From: Sphingobium indicum BiD32
GTDB taxonomy: Bacteria > Pseudomonadota > Alphaproteobacteria > Sphingomonadales > Sphingomonadaceae
Direction: 5' to 3'
Assembly (NCBI RefSeq): GCF_000382885.1
Contig: NZ_CAVK010000017.1
Coordinates: forward strand, 1-39,540
Length of the DNA: 39,540 bases
The translations under genes were made by a program, and so were the position numbers. The notes under the pieces were generated by a model that ran no database searches, was not told the DNA's origin, and saw nothing but the letters and a program-made list of their open reading frames with translations. This document shows positions 1-8,332 of the stretch, one piece after another (the stretch's first letter is position 1; every line of letters begins with the position of its first letter).

Positions 1-2
1 GC

Positions 3-314
3 CCCCTCGCCTTCCCCTCCCCCTCCCCCGTTGCCGCCGATGGCATGGTCGGCGTCCATGTCAGCGCCAGCATCGGCGACTATCGCAGCGGCGACGCCAT
101 CTGGTGCCGCCGCATCGCGCCGGAGGATTTTGCCAGCGCGCTCAACCGCGACATTCTCTTTCCCCGCCCCGCGGGCCGCTTCCTGTTCGGGCGGCTGATC
201 GGCCGGGAGGGCGACCGGCTGCAACTGCTGCCGCTGGGGTCCGGGGCGCGCCAACTGGTGCTGACCGACCCGCCATGGGCCGCAGTCGCGGAACAGCTTG
301 TCCGACGGCTCTAG
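3..314 (+). CDS. C-terminal part of an unidentified protein (possibly S24/LexA-like)
   Basis: An open frame enters from the left edge and ends at a TAG. About 100 residues are visible, and the true start is outside the window. The visible part has alternating short strands, such as SIGDYRSGDAIWCRRI followed by FLFGRLIGREGDRLQLLPLG. This resembles the beta-rich C-terminal peptidase fold of S24/LexA-type regulators, where a 'GD.V.C.R' strand is followed by a 'GRLIGR..G.L.L' strand. That likeness is by eye and weak, because the catalytic Ser/Lys region cannot be seen. The gene ends 58 bases before the downstream glycosyltransferase and may or may not be cotranscribed with it. An unrelated beta-rich hypothetical protein is equally possible. 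Confidence 0.5.
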   Translation, partial: PLAFPSPSPVAADGMVGVHVSASIGDYRSGDAIWCRRIAPEDFASALNRDILFPRPAGRFLFGRLIGREGDRLQLLPLGSGARQLVLTDPPWAAVAEQLVRRL

Positions 315-372
315 CAAAAAGGTTGGCAGGCTCTTAACCACTTGGCAAAGGCTGCTGCGCGAAAGAGAGACC

Positions 373-1548
373 ATGACGCTCAACGTCCTCATGCTATCGA
401 CCCTCTTTCCCGACATCAGCCGTCCGACATTCGGCGTGTTCGTGGAACGGCAGGCGCGCGAACTGGCAAGCCGCCCGGCAGCGACCGTCACCGTCATCGC
501 GCCGGTCGGCCTGCCGCCATGGCCGCTCTCGCTCGCCCCGCGCTACGCCCCGCTGCGCGCCCTGCCGCGCAGGGAAAAATGGCGCGAACTGACCGTCTAT
601 CGCCCGACCTTCCCGATCATCCCCAAAATTGGCGGGCGGACCAATGTGTGGACCATGACCCGCGCGATCCTGCCGCTGATCAGGCGGCTGCACGCGGAAA
701 AGCCGTTCGACGTGATCGACGCCAGCTTCTTCTTCCCCGACGGCCCGGTGGCGCAGCGCCTGTCGCGCGCGCTGGGCATCCCTTATTCGGTCAAGGCGCG
801 CGGCGCGGATATCCATCACTGGGGCGGCCAGCGCGGCACCCGCAAGATGGTGCAACGGGCAGGTAACGGCGCAGCCGGCCTGCTCGCGGTATCGGACGCC
901 ATGCGCCGCTCGATGGTCCGCATGGGCATGGAGCAGGAAAAGATCCGCGTCCATTATACCGGGGTCGATCTCGACACGTTCGAGATTGCCGACCGCGCCG
1001 AGGCGAAGGCGGCGCTGGATTTCACCGGGCCGGTCGTGCTGTGCGTCGGCGCGCTGATCCCGCGCAAGGGACAGGATTTGCTCGTGCGCGCCTTGCCTTT
1101 GCTGCCCGACGTCACTTTGCTGCTGGCCGGACAGGGGCAATATCGGCGCACGCTGGAAAATCTCGCGCAGGAACTGGGCGTCGACCGGCGGCTCGGCTTT
1201 CTCGGCTCGGTCCCGCACCATAAATTGCCGCGTATCTTCGCCGCCGCCGATGTGATGGCGCTGCCCTCGGCCTCCGAAGGTCTCGCCAATGCCTGGGTCG
1301 AGGCGCTGGCTTGCGGCACCCCGATCGTGATCAGCGATGTCGGCGGCGCGCGCGAACTGCTCGACCGGCCGGAAGCGGGGCAGATTGTCGATCGCGAGCC
1401 GGAGGCCATTGCCACCGCTATCCGCGCGATATTGGACAATCCGCCCGACCGCGAAGCCGTGCGCGCCGCCGCGCTGCGCTTCACCTGGACGGCCAATGGC
1501 GACGCCCTGCTCGCGCATCTTCAGGACATTGCCGCGTCGCCCAACTGA
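373..1548 (+). CDS. GT4-family glycosyltransferase (GT-B fold)
   Basis: A 391-residue retaining-type glycosyltransferase that probably adds a sugar from a nucleotide-sugar donor to a growing surface polysaccharide on the cytoplasmic face. The N-terminal acceptor domain begins MLSTLFPDISRPTFGVFVERQ, typical of GT4 enzymes. The C-terminal donor domain has VLCVGALIPRKGQDLL at about residues 220-235 and the E-x7-E motif in SEGLANAWVEALACGTP at about 301-317. The ATG at 373 is preferred over upstream in-frame starts because conserved sequence begins right after it and a purine-rich GAAAGAGAGA lies just upstream. It faces the truncated nitrate reductase gene, with 103 bases between the stops. KpsC/KpsS-like genes lie 2.6 kb downstream, which supports a capsule or exopolysaccharide role. 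The sugar specificity cannot be read. Confidence 0.93.
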   Translation: MTLNVLMLSTLFPDISRPTFGVFVERQARELASRPAATVTVIAPVGLPPWPLSLAPRYAPLRALPRREKWRELTVYRPTFPIIPKIGGRTNVWTMTRAILPLIRRLHAEKPFDVIDASFFFPDGPVAQRLSRALGIPYSVKARGADIHHWGGQRGTRKMVQRAGNGAAGLLAVSDAMRRSMVRMGMEQEKIRVHYTGVDLDTFEIADRAEAKAALDFTGPVVLCVGALIPRKGQDLLVRALPLLPDVTLLLAGQGQYRRTLENLAQELGVDRRLGFLGSVPHHKLPRIFAAADVMALPSASEGLANAWVEALACGTPIVISDVGGARELLDRPEAGQIVDREPEAIATAIRAILDNPPDREAVRAAALRFTWTANGDALLAHLQDIAASPN

Positions 1549-1651
1549 GGGCTGTCCTACATCGACCCAGGGCGATAAGATCGCATGTCGGCATTCCGAT
1601 AGGATCAGGGCGGCGCAACAAAATGTCGCATTTGCCGGGAAAAGTGCGAAG

Positions 1652-3268
1652 TTAAGCGAATCTCGCCCGTCCATCCGGCGTCGGAAAACGCCCCTCGTCG
1701 AACGGCACTTCGCCCCAGCGCCACGGCGTCAGCTCATCATAGGCCGGGTTGGAAATCGGCGCATGGCGGCGCAGGTTGAGCAGCCGCGCACCATCGTTGC
1801 CATAAGCGGTCAGCCGCGCATGTTCGCGATAAATGTCGGCAGGCCGTTCATAATGGAAGGCATCGCTCCAGCCCATCGCCTGCGCCACTTTGGTCAGCAT
1901 CCACCAGTCTGGCCGCGCCTCTCCGGGCAAGGGGAAAAACCGACGCTGGCGACTGATCAGCCGGTCCATGCCGGTCAGCGTCCCGTCCTTTTCGACCCAG
2001 GCGGCGGAAGGCAGCAGGATCGACCAGCCATCGCCCTGCTCCGCCAGCATGTCTGTCGAACGGATCGCCAGCGGGACAAGCCCCCGCGCCTCGCGCAACC
2101 AGGCCTCCGCCGCCGGGTCCGCTCCGATGCTCCACAGCGCCTTGACCCGCCCATCGCGCATCGCCCGCAGCAATGCCTCCCCCTCCAGCCCCGGCCCTTC
2201 CGCCAGCAGCCGCGCACCCCAGAAGCGGGCGATACTGGCGCGGGCATCGGGCGCGAAATCGCTATGGGCGGCCAGACTGTCCGCCACGCAGCCAGATTCG
2301 CGCGCGCCCATGCCATTGGCCGCGCCGGCCATGGCAAAGGGCGTCGCGCCGGGCTGTCCAATCCGTCCGCTGGCGAGATGGAGGTTGATGACCGCAGCCG
2401 CCAGTTCCGGCGTATCGTCACCAGCGAACAGGGTGACGACGCGGTCGGTGGTTATCCATTCATCGTAAAAGGCCCGGATCGCCGCTGGCGTCAGCCCGGT
2501 CGCGCGGGCGACCGACCAGATATCATGCCCCGGTCGCAGCCCGTTCCAGAAACCCGCTGGCACCGCAACGCTCCGGGTCAAAAAATCCGCGTCATGCTGG
2601 CCCGTGTCATGGCCATGCAACAGTGCGCCCGCCAGCAGCCGCGCGGCACTGCCCGGCTCCACCTTCAGATGCAGATCAGCCTCGATCGCGATATTCTTAT
2701 CCGTCAGCAGGACAAGCCGCACACCCGCCTCTCGCGCCGCCTGCACCCGTGTCAGCAAGACCGGATGCGCCGTGATGCCATCCCCCACCAGCAGGATCAT
2801 CGCCGCGCGATCAATATCCTCGTAAGCGGCAGGCATCACATCCTCACCGAACGCCGCCCGTTGCGCCGCGCTGGTCCGCTCACGCCATGGAGTATGGATA
2901 TGGGCTGATCCGAAAAAGCCTTTGATCAGCTTGTTGGCGACATAATAATCTTCGGTCAGCAATCCGCCGCCGACATGGAGCGCAATGCTGCCCGGACCAT
3001 GACGGGTCAAAATGGCCGTCAGCCGCCGCGCGACCTGCGCGATCGTCCGGTCCCATCCAGCCGGTCGCCCATCGACCAATGGCTGGAGCAACCGCCCCTC
3101 CAGTGTCATCGCGGCATCGCCCAGCGCCTGCCCCCGATCGCACAGCAGCCCGCCATTGGCCGGATGCAGCCGGTCGCCCTCTATATTGACGCGACGATCG
3201 GTGTCGGTGATCGCGCGAATGCCGCAGCCGACGCCGCACTGGCCGCACTGGCTTCTGACGATCGCCAT
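1652..3268 (-). CDS. nasA: assimilatory nitrate reductase catalytic subunit, C-terminally truncated
   Basis: A molybdopterin oxidoreductase of the NasA/NapA type, which reduces nitrate to nitrite in the cytoplasm using a bis-MGD molybdenum cofactor and a [4Fe-4S] cluster. The cluster ligands are visible as C8-x2-C11-x3-C15 and C43 (GGLLCDRG). The middle carries the expected GQPGATPFAMAGAANGMG stretch. The frame ends at TPDGRARF plus Ala and stop after 538 residues. In intact family members (about 700-900 residues) this motif is followed by the molybdopterin dinucleotide-binding domain, often with a further 2Fe-2S domain. No continuation was found in the next 100 bases in another frame. The missing domain contacts the cofactor, so the product is probably inactive and the gene a decaying remnant. 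It is divergent from modA and has no nirBD, nitrate transporter or cysG nearby. Confidence 0.85.
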   Translation of the reverse strand: MAIVRSQCGQCGVGCGIRAITDTDRRVNIEGDRLHPANGGLLCDRGQALGDAAMTLEGRLLQPLVDGRPAGWDRTIAQVARRLTAILTRHGPGSIALHVGGGLLTEDYYVANKLIKGFFGSAHIHTPWRERTSAAQRAAFGEDVMPAAYEDIDRAAMILLVGDGITAHPVLLTRVQAAREAGVRLVLLTDKNIAIEADLHLKVEPGSAARLLAGALLHGHDTGQHDADFLTRSVAVPAGFWNGLRPGHDIWSVARATGLTPAAIRAFYDEWITTDRVVTLFAGDDTPELAAAVINLHLASGRIGQPGATPFAMAGAANGMGARESGCVADSLAAHSDFAPDARASIARFWGARLLAEGPGLEGEALLRAMRDGRVKALWSIGADPAAEAWLREARGLVPLAIRSTDMLAEQGDGWSILLPSAAWVEKDGTLTGMDRLISRQRRFFPLPGEARPDWWMLTKVAQAMGWSDAFHYERPADIYREHARLTAYGNDGARLLNLRRHAPISNPAYDELTPWRWGEVPFDEGRFPTPDGRARFA

Positions 3269-3375
3269 GTCAGCGCGGATTCCTGATCATGCGATCTCCT
3301 CTAGCCGATTGATCCGCGCGACAAAAGCATGGTGCGACGCTTGCATCGCCAACGGGCCGAAGGCAGACAGACGGC

Positions 3376-4143
3376 ATGATCCAACGCTTTCTGTGCGCCA
3401 TCGCGCTGTTCCTGCTTATGACCCCGACGGCGCAGGGCGCACCAAGCAATCGGGGTCCGTTGGTGCTGGCAGCGGCCAGTATGCAGGAGGCGATGACCGC
3501 CGCCGCTGAGGCTTGGGCCAGGCAAGGCCATGCGCGACCCGTCCTGTCCTTCGCCGGTTCCTCGGCGCTGGCGCGTCAGATCCGGGCGGGGGCGCCCGCT
3601 GACCTGTTCCTGTCAGCGGACGATGACTGGATGCGCGACGTCGAGCAGGCTGGGTTTGTCGTGCGCGGCACCCGCACCAATATGGTCGGCAACCGGCTGG
3701 TGCTGGTCACGCCGAACCGCAAACCGGTGCGCCTGCGGATCGGTCGCGCCATGCCGATCGCGCGGGCGCTAGGCAACGGGCGGCTGGCCATGGCCAATCC
3801 TGACAGCGTGCCCGCCGGCAAATATGGCAAGGCAGCGCTGACCAGCCTGGGCGTATGGCCCAGCGTTGCGGGCAGGATCGCGCGCGGCGACAATGTCCGC
3901 GCGGCGCTCGCGCTGGTCCAACGGGGCGAGGTGCCACTGGGGATCGTCTATGCCACCGATGCGCGCGTCGCCAGCGGCGTTGCGATCGTTGGCGCTTTCC
4001 CGGCGCGCAGCCACCCGCCGATCCATTACCCGATCGCGCGCCTGACCAGCAGCCGACACAGGGAAGCCGAAGCGTTCCGTCGCTTTCTGCTCTCGTCAAC
4101 GGGCAGGGCTATTTTCACCCGCTATGGCTTTACTGCCCCTTGA
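3376..4143 (+). CDS. modA: molybdate ABC transporter periplasmic binding protein
   Basis: A 255-residue ModA-like protein that would bind molybdate (or tungstate) in the periplasm and deliver it to ModBC. It starts with a signal peptide (residues 1 to about 21, hydrophobic core CAIALFLLM, cleavage near AQG-A). It then shows the family landmarks: VLAAASMQEAM, FAGSSALARQIRAGAPADLFLSADDDWM, and NPDSVPAGKYGKAAL near residues 137-151. Length and ends look complete. It is an orphan here: no modB permease or modC ATPase follows, and the next gene is kpsS-like, convergent, with stops 2 bases apart. Its divergent neighbour is the truncated molybdoenzyme, so the two look like what remains of one nitrate/molybdate locus. 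It could still work with ModBC encoded elsewhere. Confidence 0.92.
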   Translation: MIQRFLCAIALFLLMTPTAQGAPSNRGPLVLAAASMQEAMTAAAEAWARQGHARPVLSFAGSSALARQIRAGAPADLFLSADDDWMRDVEQAGFVVRGTRTNMVGNRLVLVTPNRKPVRLRIGRAMPIARALGNGRLAMANPDSVPAGKYGKAALTSLGVWPSVAGRIARGDNVRAALALVQRGEVPLGIVYATDARVASGVAIVGAFPARSHPPIHYPIARLTSSRHREAEAFRRFLLSSTGRAIFTRYGFTAP

Positions 4144-4145
4144 GA

Positions 4146-5426
4146 TCAGGGTGCGCTATTCGACGCGATGAAATCGCTGACCTTGGGCGGGACCAGTTTC
4201 AGATGACGGCGGGCGGGTCGCTTCACCGGTGCCAGCCTATCCGCCGCATTATCGACCAGCATCTGCAAACCTTCATCGCTCAGCAGCCCGCCGCGAATCA
4301 GGCAGCGATCGGCCAATACCTGCCGAAAGGCAGAATAGAGCGCCATGTCGGGCGGCGTCGGTGCAGCCCAGAAATCGTCCAGCCCCTTCACACTGACCAT
4401 GCCGGGCACCTTGTACACCGCATGACCCAGAACAACGACAGGCTTGCCGCTGTTGAGCGCCAGTGTGCCGACCGTGCTGTTGACCGTGACCACGCCCACC
4501 GCCTTTTCCACGACTTCGGCAATGTCCCAGTCGGACAGATAGAAGATGCGTTCCGTCACGCCATATTGGGCAGCCAGCCGTCGAATTTGCCGGTCCCAGT
4601 TAACCAGGCCAGAATCGAGCGGGTGTTGCTTGATAACGAGCAGCACGTCGGCGGGGGCATGATGGGCAAAACTCTTGATGACGAAGCGCAAGGCTGCGCG
4701 CATGTCACCAAAGGGCGAGTGGACGCGCAACTGATAATCGGAATTGAGCTGCAACGGCAGGGTGAAATAGCGCTTCCCTTCAACCTTGGCCCAGGCTTCG
4801 GCTGACTGCTGCACGTCGCGGCGACGCATCACCAGCTTGCGCGCCCAGGACAGCGATTCCAGCATGAAACTGTGCGGCCGGTGCGTGCGGTAAAAGGGGA
4901 ATAAGGGGCGCAGCAGAAGAGCGGCTACGCCGTTGCGCATGGTGTTGCGAGCGCGGGCGCTGAAATTGGACGGAATCGACGGCTGATCATCGCCGAGCGG
5001 TGGCAGGCCGCGCGCCTGATCACGATACCATTGCGGGTCGAGCGGCAGGGTGGAATTGCCGTTCACGCCATCGGGCTGGAGCGTCAGGAAATCAGGGCGG
5101 ATATAGCCTTCCTCCACCACATGGACGCGCAGGTCGCGCAGGCGAGCCATGCTATGCGCGCTGGCATGATAGGGTCGGCAATCGCCGTAAAGGATCAGGT
5201 CCGTGACGCCATGCGCAACGATGAAATCGTCGAAAAACAGCGGCCAGTTGCGAAAGGTGCCGCGATAGTCGGTCGCATCGTCGGGCCAGTCGATCTTGTC
5301 GCCGCCATTGATGTTGATTCGCAGCGCACCATGTCCGCGTCGCCGCAAGGCTTCGGCCAGCATCGCGAAATAGGGACCATGCGGCCCTTGAAGGAACAGA
5401 AATGTCTTGGATGGGCGGTTAGCCAT
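4146..5426 (-). CDS. kpsS: KpsS-like capsular polysaccharide biosynthesis/export protein
   Basis: A 426-residue member of the capsule synthesis family to which E. coli KpsS belongs. KpsS proteins are beta-Kdo transferases that start the Kdo linker on phosphatidylglycerol for ABC-exported capsules. Visible landmarks are FLFLQGPHGPYF at the N-terminus, VVEEGYIRPDFLTL near residues 104-117, VIKQHPLDSG near 265-274, and TVNSTVGTLALNSGKPVVVLG near 316-336, which resembles a nucleotide-sugar site. The start codon overlaps the end of the kpsC-like gene by 8 bases, so translation is probably coupled. The C-terminus is complete and meets modA tail to tail. No kpsM/T, kpsD/E, kpsF or kdsB was seen in the window, so the full export machine must be elsewhere. 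Confidence 0.88.
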   Translation of the reverse strand: MANRPSKTFLFLQGPHGPYFAMLAEALRRRGHGALRININGGDKIDWPDDATDYRGTFRNWPLFFDDFIVAHGVTDLILYGDCRPYHASAHSMARLRDLRVHVVEEGYIRPDFLTLQPDGVNGNSTLPLDPQWYRDQARGLPPLGDDQPSIPSNFSARARNTMRNGVAALLLRPLFPFYRTHRPHSFMLESLSWARKLVMRRRDVQQSAEAWAKVEGKRYFTLPLQLNSDYQLRVHSPFGDMRAALRFVIKSFAHHAPADVLLVIKQHPLDSGLVNWDRQIRRLAAQYGVTERIFYLSDWDIAEVVEKAVGVVTVNSTVGTLALNSGKPVVVLGHAVYKVPGMVSVKGLDDFWAAPTPPDMALYSAFRQVLADRCLIRGGLLSDEGLQMLVDNAADRLAPVKRPARRHLKLVPPKVSDFIASNSAP

Positions 5427-6945
5427 GTAGAAACTCAGCGGACAAGGTCATAAAACGTCGAAACTTCCCCTGTAGCGCCCGCAACGCGATGAGCCAGGTC
5501 ATCGGCGGCGTCGATCCATCCGCCATGCGATCCACCATGATTTCTGGACCGCACGGCAACCGCGTTACCGGATCTAGATAGCGAGGATAGAGAATGAGAG
5601 CGGCCGCGACAAGCTGATCCACGCTGAGTTTACGCCCGCGCCGCGCACTGGACTTGGCCAGATCACGGGTCAGCCCCCAGCCCGCATAGAAGGGCAACCC
5701 ATGCACCGTTACGGAACGGCCGCGCATCAGCGCCTCGAATCCGGTCAGGGAAGACAGGACATGCAATTCATCAACTGCCTGGACCAGTTCCATCAAAGGC
5801 GCGCCACTGTCGATAACATCGGCATGGGCAAGGACGACAGCGTCAGGCAAATGCCCCTTGCGATGCCCCGCCTGCACGTCGGGATGCGGACGATAGACGA
5901 TCCAGGCATCCGGTTCGGCCCGGCGTACCCGCTTCAAAAAATCGAGATTGCCATCGACCCCGGCCCCGCCCAGCCGCACCGACAGGTCGTCATCGACCTG
6001 GCCGATCGCGAGCACCGTACGCATGCCCGTCGGCAGATCGATCATCTTCCCCGCTTCCGGGCCATATTTGGTCACACCGGTCGCACAGACACGTTCGCGC
6101 AGGCGGCGAGCGCGATCGACCAGCGCGGGCGGAAAGTCATGCGTCGCCAGCAGCGTTTCCAGGTCATTGGCCGCGCGCGCATTATAATAGATGCCGGTGC
6201 GATCAACCACGACCGATCCGGGCGGGTGCAGCCCCGCCCCCAGCCCGCGCGAGCGCAGAAAGCCATCCTCGACCCGAGCCAGCGCGACCCCCTGATCAGC
6301 GGCGTCCTGCGGCATGGTGACGGGAACCCGCGATGGCCAGACCGCCAGCGCGCCCTTTTCCCGCCGGGCGCGACGCAGACCCCGGTCGGCGGACAGGAAG
6401 CGGGGCGACGCAATGCCATCCCACAGGAAATGACGGATCGCTTCGCGCTTCCAGAAAGCCATGCCGCTGGCCGCCACTATCCCGCGATTGCCGTCGATAT
6501 GCCGTCGCCAGTCGGCCAGCTGCGTCACCGCCTGCATCGCATCGACCGGCTCGCCGGTAAAACAGTCACGGTATCGAGCTTCGGCGATTCGCGCCTTGAG
6601 GGTTGCGCGCAGCAGATCAGGGTCGATGATCGCACCATCGAGATCAATGACGGGAACGCCCAGCAGGCCAGCGATCAATGCCAGTTCGTCCTCTGCTGGG
6701 GCATGGATCGATTGGGCCTGCGCGACCAGCGCCCAGGGATCGCTTTCTGTCTGAGGCGGCCAGCCTCGTACATCGGGTCTCGCGCCCCAGAATGTGCCGC
6801 CGACCCGCGCAGAAGCGATCGCGTCCAGCACAGCGTCATCGACCGGCACAACGACATCGCCCGCGTCGCGCACGACGCTGACGGCGGCGAGCGAGGGGGC
6901 AATGCCGGGGAAGGGCGGGGACCGCAGGAATGGCTTTGAAAACAT
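5419..6945 (-). CDS. kpsC: KpsC-like capsular polysaccharide beta-Kdo transferase, shortened
   Basis: A 508-residue protein related to KpsC, which in E. coli (about 675 residues) has two glycosyltransferase domains adding alternating beta-linked Kdo residues to the capsule linker. The C-terminal domain looks complete: ARVEDGFLRSRGLGAGLHP and DRTGIYYN near residues 222-255, IGQVDDDLSV near 315, YRPHPDV near 350, and SSLTGFEALMRGRSVTVHG plus PFYAGWGLT near 395-425. The region before it is only about 200 residues. It holds the inter-domain linker (CFTGEPVDAMQAV, AFWKREAIRHFL) and little recognisable N-domain. So this enzyme has one intact transferase domain and a reduced or divergent first domain. 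It overlaps kpsS and follows the GT4 gene by 37 bases, which indicates one operon. Confidence 0.88.
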   Translation of the reverse strand: MFSKPFLRSPPFPGIAPSLAAVSVVRDAGDVVVPVDDAVLDAIASARVGGTFWGARPDVRGWPPQTESDPWALVAQAQSIHAPAEDELALIAGLLGVPVIDLDGAIIDPDLLRATLKARIAEARYRDCFTGEPVDAMQAVTQLADWRRHIDGNRGIVAASGMAFWKREAIRHFLWDGIASPRFLSADRGLRRARREKGALAVWPSRVPVTMPQDAADQGVALARVEDGFLRSRGLGAGLHPPGSVVVDRTGIYYNARAANDLETLLATHDFPPALVDRARRLRERVCATGVTKYGPEAGKMIDLPTGMRTVLAIGQVDDDLSVRLGGAGVDGNLDFLKRVRRAEPDAWIVYRPHPDVQAGHRKGHLPDAVVLAHADVIDSGAPLMELVQAVDELHVLSSLTGFEALMRGRSVTVHGLPFYAGWGLTRDLAKSSARRGRKLSVDQLVAAALILYPRYLDPVTRLPCGPEIMVDRMADGSTPPMTWLIALRALQGKFRRFMTLSAEFLHG

Positions 6946-6982
6946 GATGGCAGTCAGTTCATGGGCTTAGGCCGATGCAAGG

Positions 6983-8278
6983 TCAATAAACAGAGCTTGT
7001 CACATCTTCCAGCAGATCGGTCACGATGTCGAAATAGTCCCGCCAGGTCGGCGCGCGCCAGACCGACAGCCGAGCAATCTGCGCCGCGCGATCAGGCGAA
7101 TCCGGCTGACTATAGTTGCGAATCGCCTTCATCCAGCCCAGCCCGTCCAGCGGATCGAGATAGTCGGGGGCGTCGCCACCCACTTCGCGATGGGCCATGA
7201 TGTCGCTGCATATCACCGGCACGCCTGCGGCCAGCGCTTCGACCACCGGCATCCCGAACCCTTCGGCAAAGGAGGGCATCAGCATCGCGCGCGCATTGGC
7301 GACCAGCGCCTGCATCCGCGTGTCGGACACTTCACCCGCTTCGATCACATGGCCGCGCAACGCTTCGGCGCGATCGAGCAGATCGACGACATTCTCATTT
7401 TCCCAGCCGCGCCGCCCGATCAGCACCAGCACCGGGGCTGCATCGCCCAGTTGCTCGACCAGCCTTCGCCAGATGGTGAGCAGCAGCAGGTGATTCTTGC
7501 GCGGTTCGATGGTCGAAATATAGACGAAATAGGGGCGGTCGGGCAGCACCTCTTCCCGGCCGCCGAATATGTCCGGGGCGTCCGCGCCGAAATGGGCGAC
7601 GCGGACCGCGCGCCCCGTCAGGCCGCTTGCCATATGCGGCACCAATGCGTCGATCGTCGCCTGGCTGTTGCCGATGATGCCGCTGGCGAAGCGGTCGATC
7701 GTATGCACCCGCCGTCGATGTTCGTCGGCGCCCTGCGGCCGGGCATATTCAGGATGGCTGAGCGGGATCACGTCATGCACCAGCGTCACGAATTTCGCGC
7801 CCTCGGCGCGTAGGATCGCGCCGACCTGATCGGCATCGTCCAGATGATGGGGCGACACCTGCAAATAGAGGCGCGGCCCGGTCGCGCGGGGCACCGGGCG
7901 GGGGCGCAGCGCGAACATGTGCCGCACCGTCGCCGCCCGGCTCTCCCGCGCGTCGGCAACCCCGGCATTGCGCCATTTGGCTGCGGTGAAGGCCAGGAAC
8001 TGCCGCACCGCCGCGCTATCGAGCCGACCATAATAGCCGCCCGCCGGATGAACCGCAGCAAAGGACAGACGGTCGGGCATCCGCTCCAGCAATTCGCGGG
8101 CATAGACATATTCCACCCGATCGATGCCCGTAGGCGCAGGATGGAACGAACGCGACAGTAAGCGCGACAGGTCGAGGATGACCTCGCTCTCGCCCCGCTG
8201 GCCGTGAAACAACGGGCTGGCCCGCTTGGTACGGAGCGCCAGCCGCGCGCCGGGCACATTGAAGGGACGCAAGGCCAT
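6983..8278 (-). CDS. GT4-family glycosyltransferase (GT-B fold)
   Basis: A 431-residue glycosyltransferase. The N-terminal domain includes VILDLSRLLSRSFHPAPTGIDRVEY, a pattern seen in bacterial GT4 enzymes of O-antigen and capsule clusters, and HDVIPLSHPEYARP near residues 167-180. The C-terminal domain has YFVYISTIEPRKNHLLLLTIW near 250-270 and the E-x7-E motif in PSFAEGFGMPVVEALAAGVPV near 332-352. It is in line with the kpsC and kpsS genes (37-base gap) and 54 bases downstream of the HIT gene, so it is probably part of the polysaccharide operon. The first 30 residues are poorly conserved, and a later start is possible. Donor and acceptor are unknown. Confidence 0.92.
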   Translation of the reverse strand: MALRPFNVPGARLALRTKRASPLFHGQRGESEVILDLSRLLSRSFHPAPTGIDRVEYVYARELLERMPDRLSFAAVHPAGGYYGRLDSAAVRQFLAFTAAKWRNAGVADARESRAATVRHMFALRPRPVPRATGPRLYLQVSPHHLDDADQVGAILRAEGAKFVTLVHDVIPLSHPEYARPQGADEHRRRVHTIDRFASGIIGNSQATIDALVPHMASGLTGRAVRVAHFGADAPDIFGGREEVLPDRPYFVYISTIEPRKNHLLLLTIWRRLVEQLGDAAPVLVLIGRRGWENENVVDLLDRAEALRGHVIEAGEVSDTRMQALVANARAMLMPSFAEGFGMPVVEALAAGVPVICSDIMAHREVGGDAPDYLDPLDGLGWMKAIRNYSQPDSPDRAAQIARLSVWRAPTWRDYFDIVTDLLEDVTSSVY

Positions 8279-8332
8279 GTCAGATCAAGCCCGACAAAAG
8301 AGGCGCACGCGCCATAAAGCGACGAGGGCGCA

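Noticed and set aside
322..360. Sigma-54-like promoter or TTGGCA direct repeat before the first glycosyltransferase
   Set aside because: Spacing between the GG and GC elements is wrong for sigma-54. Two TTGGCA words alone are too short to support an operator.
394..1674. Long minus-strand open frame opposite the first glycosyltransferase
   Set aside because: It is a shadow of a well supported GT4 gene, and its composition (many His, Arg, Gln) is that of a non-coding frame.
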